Shown: positions 52,869-61,747, counted from the stretch's first letter. The stretch is 64,000 nt of DNA from Lysobacteraceae bacterium PS02340 (GCA_029959605.1 JASCOC010000005.1:124001-188000); one strand, 5' to 3'. Translations and numbers: made by a program. The notes: a model not told the origin generated them from the sequence alone.

Positions 52869-54956
52869 ATGAGCTCGATCTACGGTATCAACGCACAGAC
52901 CTACCACCGCCTGCCGCCCGAGGATCAGGCTTCCGTCCGCGCCAGCTTCCAGTCGCAACAGGCGCCGGCCGCGCCGGCCGCGCCGCCGGTCGAACCCCTG
53001 CCCGCGCCCACGGTGGCCGGAGCGACGACCGCGCAGGACGCGGTTGCGGCGTTGCATGCCCTGCCGACCCCAAACCATGCCGACCTGGGGCAGCTGCGAT
53101 TGCCGCCCGAGGACCGCCAGTCGATCGTCGAGAGCCGCAACAGCGTGTTCAATGCCACGCGTGCCGATGCGGCCCAGCAAGCCCTCGATCGTCTGGCGCC
53201 ACAGCGCAGCGACTACGACGCGCTGCCGCCCGCCACTGCCAACATGGAGTTCCAGCAGGCGCAGCAGGCGTGGGCGCAGAATCCGTATGCGACCGAGCTG
53301 CAGCGCATCGTCGACGAGGCGACGGCATCGCCGACGACGATTCCCTCCTATCTCGACAGCGGCGCGAGCACGGCCGACACCGCGCAGTTCACGCCCGAAC
53401 AGATCCGCGGCGCGCTGGCGGCGGTGGGCGTCGACATTCCGGCCGATGCCAGTGGCGAAACCCTGGACGCCGCCCGCGAGCTGCTCGCGACATTCCCCGA
53501 CGACATCCTGTCGCTGGCCATCAATCCCGGCAGCCAGGTGAGCTTCACCCAGGGCGCCGGACTGGGCACCCCGAACCTGGTGGGCCCGTCCGCCGGCTAC
53601 CAGCTGGACGCCGGCGCGGAGATCTCGCTGTCCGACGTCACGACCGGCGTGGACTTCGCGCAGACCCAGCGCTTCGAAGCGTCCGTCACCGTGCAGGGCG
53701 GCGTGGGCGTGGATCTGAGCAAGACGCCGCTGCAGCGCCTCTACGGCTGGGCAGACCGTCTCGGCCAGCTGCCGGATGCCGCGCGTCAGCTCATCGGCGA
53801 CTCTCCCGTCCTGCGGCAGGTCATGAAGGGCTTGCCGGTCTCGGGCTCCTACACCGAGTTCACCGGCACGCAGCTGAGTTACGAAGCCACGGTGACTGCG
53901 GATCAGGGCACGCAGCTGGCGAACGGCAATGTCGACGGCCTGCCCAATCCGCTAGACCCGATGAACATGGCGGCCGGCACGTCGGTGCTGATGCGCGGCC
54001 AGGCGCTGACCGGCAGCGCGTTCGAAGCGAACTACAAGGTGTTCACGATGGGCGGCACGACGGCCGAACTGTCGGGCCTGGGCTTCGGCGTGACGCGCCT
54101 CGAAGGCTCGATGGTCGAGATCTACTCCGGACCGGTGGACACCGTGGAGAACGCCTCGTTCTTCGGCATCGGGCGGCAGGGCGCGGTCGCGGTGGGCTTC
54201 GGTTCGGAGCTGAGCATGGAATCGCGCGAAATGCAGATCGCGCGCCTCGACCTGTCGACCGCGGAAGGCCAGGCTGCGTATCAGACCTTCATCAGCGGCG
54301 GCACCATTCCGGACTGGGCGCCGCCGGGCGTGCAGCAGTCGGGCACGACGGAAGTGTTCTCGCACGAGTTCGCGCGCAGCATCGGCGCGGAGCTGGGGCC
54401 GCTGTCGGTCGGTTTCTCGAGCGAATCCAACGGCACCATCACCCAGACCCGCTGGGCCGACGGCACCGTGGATTACACCAACACCTATACCTCGGCGACC
54501 GGCATCACCAGCGAGGTGACCGCGACCGTCAATGTCGACGGCACGCTCAACCACGACGACGCCACCTGGCGCGTCGTCTACGCCGACATCGACCCCGCCT
54601 CGGCCAACTACATCGAGAGTGCCTACGATCCTTCGCAGGCCAACGACTTCGCCGACAACAACCAGCACGTCCAGTTGCAGATGACCAGCGCCGAGCTCAT
54701 GCATCTGCGTGACCTGGCGCGCACCTACGTGGGCACGCAGATGGATCCGGGCGTGCTCGAAGCGCTCGACAGTGGCGTGCAGTCGCCGAACCCGCTGTCG
54801 CCGGAACAGGCCATCGCCATCGCGCAGACCCCTGACGAGGTGTTCGCGGCCCTGACCAACAGCAACCACGGCACCGCATACGCCGAAGCGCTGCTGGCCA
54901 TCAGCTTCACCGCCGACGGCATGCCGGGCGACATGCGGATCGCCTCGGCAGACTGA
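52869..54956 (+). CDS. Large uncharacterised protein (695 residues)
   Basis: A 695-residue Ala/Gly/Thr/Pro-rich protein with no signal peptide or membrane helix. The N-terminal third has a Gln/Pro-rich disordered stretch (residues 20-60) and helices (ATANMEFQQAQQAWAQNPY). The centre (220-600) is rich in short beta strands with repeating GxxxxxxGxxG and TTxxGxxF patterns (AGYQLDAGAEISLSDVTTG, VTVQGGVGVDLSK). The C-terminal region is helical (SAELMHLRDLARTYVG). I recognise no family. It could be a large effector, toxin carrier or surface-associated protein; no secretion genes are adjacent. Start could also be 52836. Confidence 0.7.
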   Translation: MSSIYGINAQTYHRLPPEDQASVRASFQSQQAPAAPAAPPVEPLPAPTVAGATTAQDAVAALHALPTPNHADLGQLRLPPEDRQSIVESRNSVFNATRADAAQQALDRLAPQRSDYDALPPATANMEFQQAQQAWAQNPYATELQRIVDEATASPTTIPSYLDSGASTADTAQFTPEQIRGALAAVGVDIPADASGETLDAARELLATFPDDILSLAINPGSQVSFTQGAGLGTPNLVGPSAGYQLDAGAEISLSDVTTGVDFAQTQRFEASVTVQGGVGVDLSKTPLQRLYGWADRLGQLPDAARQLIGDSPVLRQVMKGLPVSGSYTEFTGTQLSYEATVTADQGTQLANGNVDGLPNPLDPMNMAAGTSVLMRGQALTGSAFEANYKVFTMGGTTAELSGLGFGVTRLEGSMVEIYSGPVDTVENASFFGIGRQGAVAVGFGSELSMESREMQIARLDLSTAEGQAAYQTFISGGTIPDWAPPGVQQSGTTEVFSHEFARSIGAELGPLSVGFSSESNGTITQTRWADGTVDYTNTYTSATGITSEVTATVNVDGTLNHDDATWRVVYADIDPASANYIESAYDPSQANDFADNNQHVQLQMTSAELMHLRDLARTYVGTQMDPGVLEALDSGVQSPNPLSPEQAIAIAQTPDEVFAALTNSNHGTAYAEALLAISFTADGMPGDMRIASAD

Positions 54957-54975
54957 GCCGGCACGCGGCACGCAC

Positions 54976-55001
54976 GGCAGCGCGGCTGAGCCCGCGCTGC
55001 C
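54976..55001 (+). terminator. Hairpin terminator after the 695-residue gene
   Basis: 10-bp stem GGCAGCGCGG/CCGCGCTGCC with a 6-base loop (CTGAGC), 20 bp past the stop codon. Confidence 0.65.
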
Positions 55002-55201
55002 CTGATGCCTCGGGATGCCGAGTTCTTACATCAGGCTGCGGATCGAGTGCGCGCACCCGGCGCGCGTGTCATCAATCAATCCTTGGTGCGCCGATTCGAT
55101 CGCAAAGCGATTCGAAAGTTTGATGCTGCGAAAACGGGCTCAACGATCTTTACAACCGACGCGGGCGTCGAACGAGCAGCGAAACGCGTTCGGCGGGGCG
55201 C

Positions 55202-55384
55202 TTACGGTTCGTTGCCCTCATCCCCCGCCTGCTTCTCCAACGCGTCCCGCTTCGCCTGCGCGTCCTTCTTGTCCTGTTCGTCCTTCTTCGCCTGGTCGTG
55301 ATGCCATTTGATCGCGAAGAACATGCCGGTGCCGAGCACGACGACCTTGAACACGATGAAGACTATCGGGAACCAATCGTACAT
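55202..55384 (-). CDS. Small single-TM protein MYDWFP, copy 2
   Basis: A 60-residue protein: MYDWFPIVFIVFKVVVLGTG and FFAIKWHHDQAKK are identical to copy 1 except for one residue, and the charged tail diverges (DEQDKKDAQAKRDALEKQAGD). One membrane helix and a coiled-coil-prone cytoplasmic tail. Start ATG 55384. The promoter module upstream (55492-55538) matches that of copy 1 in sequence and spacing. About 5 kb separates the copies, both on the minus strand. Function unknown. Confidence 0.82.
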   Translation of the reverse strand: MYDWFPIVFIVFKVVVLGTGMFFAIKWHHDQAKKDEQDKKDAQAKRDALEKQAGDEGNEP

Positions 55385-55491
55385 TTCGATTTCATCCAGG
55401 CCGGCACTCGAGACCACTGATCGTGAGGCGCCCGTAGGGCGTCACATCGCTGCTGCAGCAGCATCCAGTTGCGTGCATGCCGTCGAGTGGC

Positions 55492-55538
55492 ATCTTAGAC
55501 CTGTCGTTGCATCGGCCCGCGCGACCGTTTGTCGCACC
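55492..55538 (-). promoter_or_regulatory. Conserved promoter module of MYDWFP copy 2
   Basis: Same 24-bp block (55515-55538) containing GCGAC-AAACG-GTCGC, 17-bp spacer (different sequence), and -10-like TAAGAT (55492-55497) as upstream of copy 1. Confidence 0.62.
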
Positions 55539-55555
55539 TGCGGTTCAAGGTCGTT

Positions 55556-56293
55556 CTAGCGTGGCGGGTAGGTGACCTTCTTCCCCTCGATCACGATGTG
55601 CCGCGTGTCCTTGAGGCTCTGAAGCACCGCATCGATGCCCTTCTCGTCGAGCGCCGGCTTGAGCCACGATTTGATCGACGCCCGCAAACCGGACACCGTG
55701 CCCGGCTTCGTGGATTTGGCGAGGAGCGCGAGCACGGCCTTGGCAAGCGCCGCACTGGAAGGCGTTTGCACCTTCGTTGCGGACACGGATGGCGGTGGAT
55801 CGACGACGATCTTGATAATCGCTGCCTTCGCCGGTTTGGCGACGGCTGCTTTCACTGCAACCGATACTGGTGCCGCAGGCACGGTGTTCGTCACGCTCGC
55901 AGTCTTTGCGCCGGCGATGCCCGCGGCCGGCTTCGCAACAGGACCAAGCTCTGGCACTCGCTTGCAGTCGATTCCCTTTGCGACAAGATGACGCACAAGC
56001 GGATCGAAACCTGTGTCCTTCGAGACGATCCGGAATATTGCGCTCGGCTCTTGCGCGGACAGGCATCCGATGTAGTACGCGATGTGGAAATCCACCGCAT
56101 CCGGTCCATTCCCGGTGATCTGGATGTACTCCGCATCGATACCGAACGGCTGCAGCGTCTGGACCAGGTCGAGCATCACCTTGGTCTGCTGCGCACCCAG
56201 AAACACTTTGACGCGCGACGTTCCCGGCTTGAGGCGGTCGAGTGCCTTGGGCTGCACGTTCTCGAAATCGATCAGGTAATACGGCTTGTCCAT
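55556..56293 (-). CDS. PIN/NYN-like domain protein
   Basis: A 245-residue protein with an N-terminal PIN/NYN-type nuclease domain (1-120): Asp9/Glu11/Asn12 in YYLIDFENVQP, Asp65/Asp68 in GPDAVDFHI and Asp93/Asp97 in IVSKDTGFDP are the acidic residues that bind metal in NYN nucleases. A Pro/Ala/Lys linker (120-180) leads to a C-terminal winged-helix-like segment (185-245, resembling LOTUS/OST-HTH). Such proteins cut or bind RNA. The start at 56293 follows GGAG by 9 bases. Transcribed divergently from a DUF3883 gene, 127 bp apart. Confidence 0.83.
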   Translation of the reverse strand: MDKPYYLIDFENVQPKALDRLKPGTSRVKVFLGAQQTKVMLDLVQTLQPFGIDAEYIQITGNGPDAVDFHIAYYIGCLSAQEPSAIFRIVSKDTGFDPLVRHLVAKGIDCKRVPELGPVAKPAAGIAGAKTASVTNTVPAAPVSVAVKAAVAKPAKAAIIKIVVDPPPSVSATKVQTPSSAALAKAVLALLAKSTKPGTVSGLRASIKSWLKPALDEKGIDAVLQSLKDTRHIVIEGKKVTYPPR

Positions 56294-56420
56294 GTGCCTT
56301 CTCCTTCGGCCTGATTCTGCCGTGCGGACCGTGCAACGCAAAGCGCAGGCGAACACCTGGCGACGAGGCGCCCGTCGTCATGGCCCGCTATCCTGGTGCG
56401 AACCCTCAGGAGCGCATGGA

Positions 56421-57296
56421 TTGGACACCGTGGATGGCGAAACCGGATCCCCTTGGACCGACGCCGAGATCGAGGCGACGATCGCCACCTACTTCCAGAT
56501 GCTCCGGACGCAGGAACTGGGTCAGGCGCTCAACAAGGCCGAGCACAACCGCCGACTGCAGGCGCGGATTCCCGCACGCAGTCGCGGCGCCATCGAGTTC
56601 AAGCACGCCAACATCAGTGCGGTGCTCATGGAGATCTACGACGCGCCGCAGCTGCGCGGCTATCTGCCGCGCTTCAATTATCAGAACGACTTGGTGATCC
56701 CGGTCGGCCATGCCCTGGCGGCCGACCGTGTACTGGACGAAGCGGCGCTGCGGAACGTGCAAAGTGCCGTGGAAACACCGCTACTCGACAGCTATGACGC
56801 CTTCGTCGTCGAAGTGCCCAAGCGGCCAACGCGCAAGCTCCGGGAGCTCCGAAAGGATTGGTCGAACGTCGTTCCCGTCAAACGCGACTACCTGCAACGC
56901 GAAGCGCTCAATCGCTCGCTCGGACTTGCCGGCGAGCAACTCGTCATGGAGTACGAGGCACGACGCCTGCACGCGCTTGGCGCGCGCACGCTGGCCGACC
57001 GGGTCGAACATGTCTCGCAGACACGAGGCGACGGGCTGGGACACGACGTGCTGTCATTCGAAACGGACGGACGCGAACGCTTCATCGAGGTCAAGACCAC
57101 GGCGTACCTGGCCGAAACCCCCTTCTTCATCTCGCCGAACGAGGCAGCGTTCTCGGACGCGCACCACGAACAGTTCCATCTCTACCGCCTGTTCGACTTC
57201 AGGCAATCGCCGCGCATGTTCGTGCTGCCCGGTGCGATCGGGACGCATTGTCGACTCGATCCGGTGAGCTATCGTGCGACGCTCTTGGCTCGCTGA
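56421..57296 (+). CDS. DUF3883 domain (nuclease-like) protein
   Basis: A 291-residue soluble protein. The C-terminal third is a DUF3883 domain: LGLAGEQLVMEYEARRL, GLGHDVLSFETDGRERFIEVKTTAY (split by a turn), where Asp and Glu-x-Lys form a PD-(D/E)xK-like nuclease core. The N-terminal region (1-140) is helical with a conserved-looking RIPARSRGAIEFKHANIS. DUF3883 is often attached to restriction and anti-phage genes. TTG 56421 follows AGGAG with 9-base spacing; GTG 56430 is the alternative. Divergent from the NYN gene; membrane gene 57332 follows after 35 bp. Confidence 0.82.
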   Translation: MDTVDGETGSPWTDAEIEATIATYFQMLRTQELGQALNKAEHNRRLQARIPARSRGAIEFKHANISAVLMEIYDAPQLRGYLPRFNYQNDLVIPVGHALAADRVLDEAALRNVQSAVETPLLDSYDAFVVEVPKRPTRKLRELRKDWSNVVPVKRDYLQREALNRSLGLAGEQLVMEYEARRLHALGARTLADRVEHVSQTRGDGLGHDVLSFETDGRERFIEVKTTAYLAETPFFISPNEAAFSDAHHEQFHLYRLFDFRQSPRMFVLPGAIGTHCRLDPVSYRATLLAR

Positions 57297-57331
57297 TTCG
57301 CCACGATTCCTAATCCACGGAGGGTTCCGCC

Positions 57332-57952
57332 TTGATCAAGGATGTCATCGCCGCCGGCGGCTCTGGGCTGCTCATTCCGGCTGTGCTGTTCGCGCTTCTC
57401 ACTTACGCGGCGCGGGGGTTGTTCGGACTACATGGACGGCGCAATCAGAATCGGCGCGAGTTCCTGGAACGCTGGGATCCTAAACGGATTGACGACGATC
57501 TATGGCTAGAGGTGACGGTCCGGCAGCTCTACGGGACAAATCTTCCAGCGCATGTCATCCGCCAAGCGCTTGCACATCCGCACGCAAGCCAAGCCCTGAT
57601 CGATCTGTCCGAACTTTGGGCATTCTTCAAGTACGACGCTGATACGCAGGCTGTGCGATGGCAGTACTCGATCCATCGCAACCAAACTACGCGTGGACTT
57701 CTGCGTCACTGGCCGCTCGCTCGATACTTTCTGTTCGCGTTCAGTGGCATGGGCGCGGCGTATTGCGCTGCGCATATCAGCGGGTTGAGCCAGTGGATCT
57801 TCTCTGTTGTCGCTGTCGTGATGGGCGCATGTGCGTTTATCAGCCTCTGGCATGGCGAGGCAGAGAAGGCTGCAGCAGCGGTCGGCGAAGCGTGGATTGA
57901 GCGAATCAACGCGGGATCGTTGGCCGCGCAGAGCGACGACTCTTCACTGTAG
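57332..57952 (+). CDS. Membrane protein of unknown function
   Basis: A 206-residue protein: one membrane helix near the N-terminus (LIPAVLFALLTYAARGLFGL), a cytoplasmic helical domain (30-125: RREFLERWDPKRIDDDLWLEVTVRQLYGTNL, split by turns, with a Trp-rich LSELWAFFKYD), two C-terminal helices (YFLFAFSGMGAAYCAAHI and WIFSVVAVVMGACAFISLW). The TTG start at 57332 has GGAGG upstream (CACGGAGGGTTCCGCC). It follows the DUF3883 gene after 35 bp on the same strand, probably one transcript. No family recognised. Confidence 0.72.
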   Translation: MIKDVIAAGGSGLLIPAVLFALLTYAARGLFGLHGRRNQNRREFLERWDPKRIDDDLWLEVTVRQLYGTNLPAHVIRQALAHPHASQALIDLSELWAFFKYDADTQAVRWQYSIHRNQTTRGLLRHWPLARYFLFAFSGMGAAYCAAHISGLSQWIFSVVAVVMGACAFISLWHGEAEKAAAAVGEAWIERINAGSLAAQSDDSSL

Positions 57953-57991
57953 TTCTAGCCGTGACGGTTCTTCGTGCTTGAAGCCGACACA

Positions 57992-59377
57992 TCAATCTCC
58001 AGCAGTTTCGTCGGCGTCCGAAGGCGGCGACAGATGCCAGTGCAGCCGCGTCAGCAGGCGGTCGCAGACCGGCGGATCGCGATTGCTGAGGCAGACCATG
58101 GTCATATTGTTGGTCGGGTAGATCGACAGGGCGGCGCTGTTGCCGGGTGCGCCGCCGCCGTGACCCCAGTGCGGGAACTCGGACGGGCCTGACGAGATGA
58201 AGCCGTAGCCATACCAGTCGGTCTGCTGCTTGATCGCCTCTTCCAGCAGCGGCAGCGGGATCAGCTTGCCGGCCTTCAGCGCTTCGACGAATCGCACCTC
58301 GTCATCGGCGGTCGTGACGCCCCCGCCTGCGGGTGTGCCGCGCCATGGGAGCTGATCGGTACTGGGCACCAGCGTGCCGTCTTCGCGCTGGGTGTAGCCG
58401 CGTGCGACGCCATCCATCTCTTCCAGCGTCGGGAAGCGCGTGGCGGTCATACCTGCCGGCGCGAAGACATGTTCGGCCAGGTAGTCGTAGTAGCTCTGGC
58501 CGCTGATCGCCTCGACCACCGCGCCGAGCAGCAGGAAGCCGTAGTTCGAATACTCGAAGTCCGATCCCGGCGGGAACGCCGGTGCGCGGTCGCCGTTGAG
58601 CTTGATCAGATCGGCAATTGAGCGCACCCAGGCGCGATTCGCACCTTCGTCCGGCTGCAGCACGCCGATATCGCCGGTGCCGCCCTGATGCGACAGCAGC
58701 TGCCGGATCGTGACGGCCGCCATCGCCTTATTGGGATAGCCGGTCAGATGCTTGTCAATGGGATCGTCCACGTCGACTTTGCCGGCAGCGACCAGCTGCA
58801 GCACCGCCACGGCGGTGAACATTTTGCCTTGCGATGCGAACAGGAACGGCGTGTCCAGCTGCACTGGCCTGTCGTCTTCGCGATTGGCGAGCCCGAAGGG
58901 CTTGGCGTAGAGACGCTGGCCGTTCTGCTCGATGACCAGCACACCCGAGAAGCGATCCGCTGCCGCCAGCTGCGTGGCGAAGGCGTCGAACGCTTCCAAA
59001 GCTTTCGACTGCGGGATCTGCAGCGGCGCCTGCGTGATGTGATCGAGTCGTCCCGACGCTGTGTCTTCGATTGCCACGGTGATGCGTCGCTGGACCGGAA
59101 AGCTGCGCTCCTGCGTCAACGCGACGAACTCCAAGGGCTCGTTACGTTCGTCCGCGACTACATCTAGGCCGCCAGTCTCTTCGCGGCTGTCGAGCAGGTA
59201 CTCGATGTTGTGGTCGGGTTCGCCGAAATGCCGGGCGTTGAACTCGGTCAGCGCAGCGCGATCATTGCGGTTGAAGGCAACCAGCCACTCATCGAAGGCC
59301 GTCTCGGCAGGCGGATTGGCCAAGACAGGCGTGACAAGGCATAGCAGCAACGCGACCGCTTTGAACGAGATCTGCAT
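57992..59377 (-). CDS. Secreted serine hydrolase, class C beta-lactamase family
   Basis: A 461-residue exported protein: signal peptide (MQISFKAVALLLCLVTPVLA), a ~110-residue N-terminal domain of unknown type (DEWLVAFNRNDRAALTEF), then a beta-lactamase-C/PBP fold with SxxK at SQGK (Ser182, Lys185), YSN for Tyr-x-Asn, and GHGGGAPG for the third motif. Esterase/peptidase of unknown target; a second gene of the family lies at 26416. Start ATG 59377 has GGAAG at 8 bases. Last gene before the AT-richer Septu island. Confidence 0.87.
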   Translation of the reverse strand: MQISFKAVALLLCLVTPVLANPPAETAFDEWLVAFNRNDRAALTEFNARHFGEPDHNIEYLLDSREETGGLDVVADERNEPLEFVALTQERSFPVQRRITVAIEDTASGRLDHITQAPLQIPQSKALEAFDAFATQLAAADRFSGVLVIEQNGQRLYAKPFGLANREDDRPVQLDTPFLFASQGKMFTAVAVLQLVAAGKVDVDDPIDKHLTGYPNKAMAAVTIRQLLSHQGGTGDIGVLQPDEGANRAWVRSIADLIKLNGDRAPAFPPGSDFEYSNYGFLLLGAVVEAISGQSYYDYLAEHVFAPAGMTATRFPTLEEMDGVARGYTQREDGTLVPSTDQLPWRGTPAGGGVTTADDEVRFVEALKAGKLIPLPLLEEAIKQQTDWYGYGFISSGPSEFPHWGHGGGAPGNSAALSIYPTNNMTMVCLSNRDPPVCDRLLTRLHWHLSPPSDADETAGD

Positions 59378-59547
59378 AAGCATTTCTTCCTTGTCGGTAA
59401 CCCAGCGGCGAGTGTTGCCCCAATCGAACCGACAAGTGAACCTTCCTGCGGTACTTGGGGCTGATAAGTGAACCTGACCCCGTTACTCGTGAAAAACGTA
59501 AGCGAGCCTGACATCGCTGCCTCCGTAATAGCTATCTCATCCAATGA

Positions 59548-60282
59548 TCACAAGCCGCACGAAATATCAAATATTTTAGGATTATTTTCGACAGCAGCAT
59601 AAACCTCTGGCGGGGCAACGTTAGATAAGCCCCCTAACTTATAATAATTTCGCGCGTACATCGAAACACAGGAGAAAGACTGGTTTTTTATTGCACTCAC
59701 TATGGCGGCCACACTTTCGCGATCAACGCCCCTTCCCAGCTCAGAGTACCGCACCGCAAGGGCACAGAATATCGCCCACGCATCTCGCCTTCCAGTTTCT
59801 AGAACTTGTCGATCAAGGCGAAAAACTTCAATACTCTTTAATCCCTTTGGCGTCGCGGCAACGAATTTTCCAGTTGTAAGGGACAAATCAAGATGGTGCA
59901 TAGGATCGTCTTCCATTGGATTTATGAGCAACGGAACCCCAAGCCCATCCACCGGGAAGAGCGATCTCTTATAATTACTGTTGCAGTTTGAGCAAGCAAG
60001 CAGATAATTGGCCCAATCAAATGCGTATTCTGTATAGATCGATTTTGGCCTAAAATGCTCAATGTCCGTAGCTTCGCTATCTTCGCAGTACATGCAACGC
60101 ACCCTACCGCTACACGTAGACTCAAGCTTTTGACGAATTTCAAAGAAAGCTTTATTCCTTCTTTGCCCCCAAAGGTCGTGACATTTTTTTACTCTATCGA
60201 CCGAATTCGACACCAAACTGGTGCGTCTCTCTAAAAGATTCAGCGCATGCCTACTCAATATCTTCCGCGTAACTTTCCTCAA
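59548..60282 (-). CDS. ptuB: HNH endonuclease of a Septu-like anti-phage system
   Basis: A 244-residue HNH nuclease. Zinc knuckle and catalytic core: CMYCEDSEATDIEHFRPKS (Cys pair, then the catalytic DIEHF His), a following LLACSNCNSNYK (second Cys pair plus Asn), which is the HNH arrangement. A C-terminal helical region interacts presumably with the ATPase. Sequence is AT-richer and codon use unlike the neighbours. TTG 60282 with GGAGAG upstream; it follows ptuA by 3 bp. PtuB is the nuclease half of Septu, degrading nucleic acid upon phage infection (established for the family; activity here not tested). Confidence 0.87.
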   Translation of the reverse strand: MRKVTRKILSRHALNLLERRTSLVSNSVDRVKKCHDLWGQRRNKAFFEIRQKLESTCSGRVRCMYCEDSEATDIEHFRPKSIYTEYAFDWANYLLACSNCNSNYKRSLFPVDGLGVPLLINPMEDDPMHHLDLSLTTGKFVAATPKGLKSIEVFRLDRQVLETGRRDAWAIFCALAVRYSELGRGVDRESVAAIVSAIKNQSFSCVSMYARNYYKLGGLSNVAPPEVYAAVENNPKIFDISCGL

Positions 60283-60285
60283 AGC

Positions 60286-61632
60286 TCACTCTCCGATCAA
60301 CGAGAGCTGGGCTTCGGAGGATGGAGTCAATGGGAAGTCGATTTGCAATTGACGAATCCTCGCTCTATCTGCATTAGTTGCTGCACCCTTAAGCGCTTTG
60401 GCTTCTAGAACCGCCAACTCTCTTAGAAGTTTCTGAGAAGTTGGCGACCGAGTACTTTCAAGCCCAAAGAGTTCTGACATCGCCGCCTCATCCGCGGTTC
60501 CCAAAACCACTCTCTTATGGAGCGCTGGATGGACGACCTGCGCGGAAACATCTTCCCCAGGCGCGGCCAACCTTATTAAGCCGCCCGGATCAGCAGCCTG
60601 ACAAACAAAGGGGCTGTGAGATGAAACAATGAATTGAATCTTTGGAAATCGCTCTTTTAACCAGTATCCAATTCGCTGTTGCCAACTAACATGAAGATGC
60701 ACATCAATCTCATCAATTAGCACAACACCGGGATGAGGAACGGTATATATGGAGCGCTTCTGCCCATCTTCATCTTCAATTTCCGTCTCTTGAAGCTGAA
60801 TATTTCCATAAACCTTGTGCATGTGCCGAATGATATCGAGAACAAGGGCTATGGAAGTTCTGTATCCGTCACTTAAATCACGTAACGGGAGCCTTGCGCT
60901 TCCTTTTCTTATCCAGAGCCCGTCTGAGTCCACATTATCGATCTTAACGCCATCAGGAAGCATTCCATCATTGAGAAGAGCAATGGTGTTCTTCTCCAAG
61001 ATGTCCGCGCCCGGCTTTTCTTCAAGACGGCGGAGATAAACATCTTTCAGCCACTGCGCAGCCTCGACTAAAGAAGCGTCTTCTCGAAAAAGACTAACAA
61101 GACGAGGAACGTGGCTTGGGCCTACCATTAATCGCTGCGCGTCCGAGGCGTGTCCGGTAAGCCGCCGGAAAGGCCCGTACCCCGCAACAAACCAGCCCTT
61201 CGGATCTTCATTCCAAGGACCTCGCTCCGGAGTTTGCTTCATTTTCTTATTGAGCTGGTACTCGCTCAGCGTTGGCTCAAGTCCGTCCTCCCCATCCCAC
61301 TGCAGCCCGGTCCAGAAGTTCGATGTGGGTATCCGTCCTGTTCTCTCAAACTTGTCGCAGCTATCAAAGGACAACTGAGTAGCTACTGTTGCTGTTCTTT
61401 CGCCGGATTTTATCCAACCTTGAAAGGACTCCTGCAATGACCTAGCAGAAGTGATCCCGGAAACCGACAGCGCAATCGCCCGAAGAAAGCTACTTTTACC
61501 GGCACCGTTTCTACCAGCAATTACCGTCCAGCCTGCGTACCCTCCATCAGGGCGTGCGAATGACACATCGACTTGCTGTGGCCCGCTCCCAAACCCTCGA
61601 ATGTTCTCAATGACAATTCTGTTCAAGTACAT
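60286..61632 (-). CDS. ptuA: AAA ATPase of a Septu-like anti-phage system
   Basis: A 448-residue ATPase of the AAA_15/SMC-like type. Walker A GRNGAGKS (40-47), ABC-type signature LSDGYRTS, Walker B VVLIDEIDVHLH, and a downstream VSSHSPFVCQAAD, the typical arrangement of PtuA and OLD-like ATPases. Long helices lie between Walker A and signature. ATG 61632 with AAGGTGA upstream is preferred over GTG 61644. AT-richer than the flanks; coupled with ptuB. No reverse transcriptase or msr/msd is present, so it is not a retron-associated PtuAB. Confidence 0.87.
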   Translation of the reverse strand: MYLNRIVIENIRGFGSGPQQVDVSFARPDGGYAGWTVIAGRNGAGKSSFLRAIALSVSGITSARSLQESFQGWIKSGERTATVATQLSFDSCDKFERTGRIPTSNFWTGLQWDGEDGLEPTLSEYQLNKKMKQTPERGPWNEDPKGWFVAGYGPFRRLTGHASDAQRLMVGPSHVPRLVSLFREDASLVEAAQWLKDVYLRRLEEKPGADILEKNTIALLNDGMLPDGVKIDNVDSDGLWIRKGSARLPLRDLSDGYRTSIALVLDIIRHMHKVYGNIQLQETEIEDEDGQKRSIYTVPHPGVVLIDEIDVHLHVSWQQRIGYWLKERFPKIQFIVSSHSPFVCQAADPGGLIRLAAPGEDVSAQVVHPALHKRVVLGTADEAAMSELFGLESTRSPTSQKLLRELAVLEAKALKGAATNADRARIRQLQIDFPLTPSSEAQLSLIGE

Positions 61633-61723
61633 GTGTTTCGTCACCTTGGATTAGGGGCACTTGCTACTGCATTCGATATGACAATAAAGCGCGTTCAAAT
61701 ACTATCCTGCCATAAAGAACGAT

Positions 61724-61747
61724 AAAAAAAGGCGGCCAAAGGCCGCC
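61724..61747 (-). terminator. Terminator of aceE
   Basis: GGCGGCC/GGCCGCC stem with a TTT loop on the minus strand followed by seven T; 23 bp beyond the aceE stop codon. Confidence 0.9.

Noticed and set aside
59548-61632. Possible retron-associated PtuAB
   Set aside because: No reverse transcriptase or msr/msd-like sequence on either side, hence called as a free-standing Septu-like pair.
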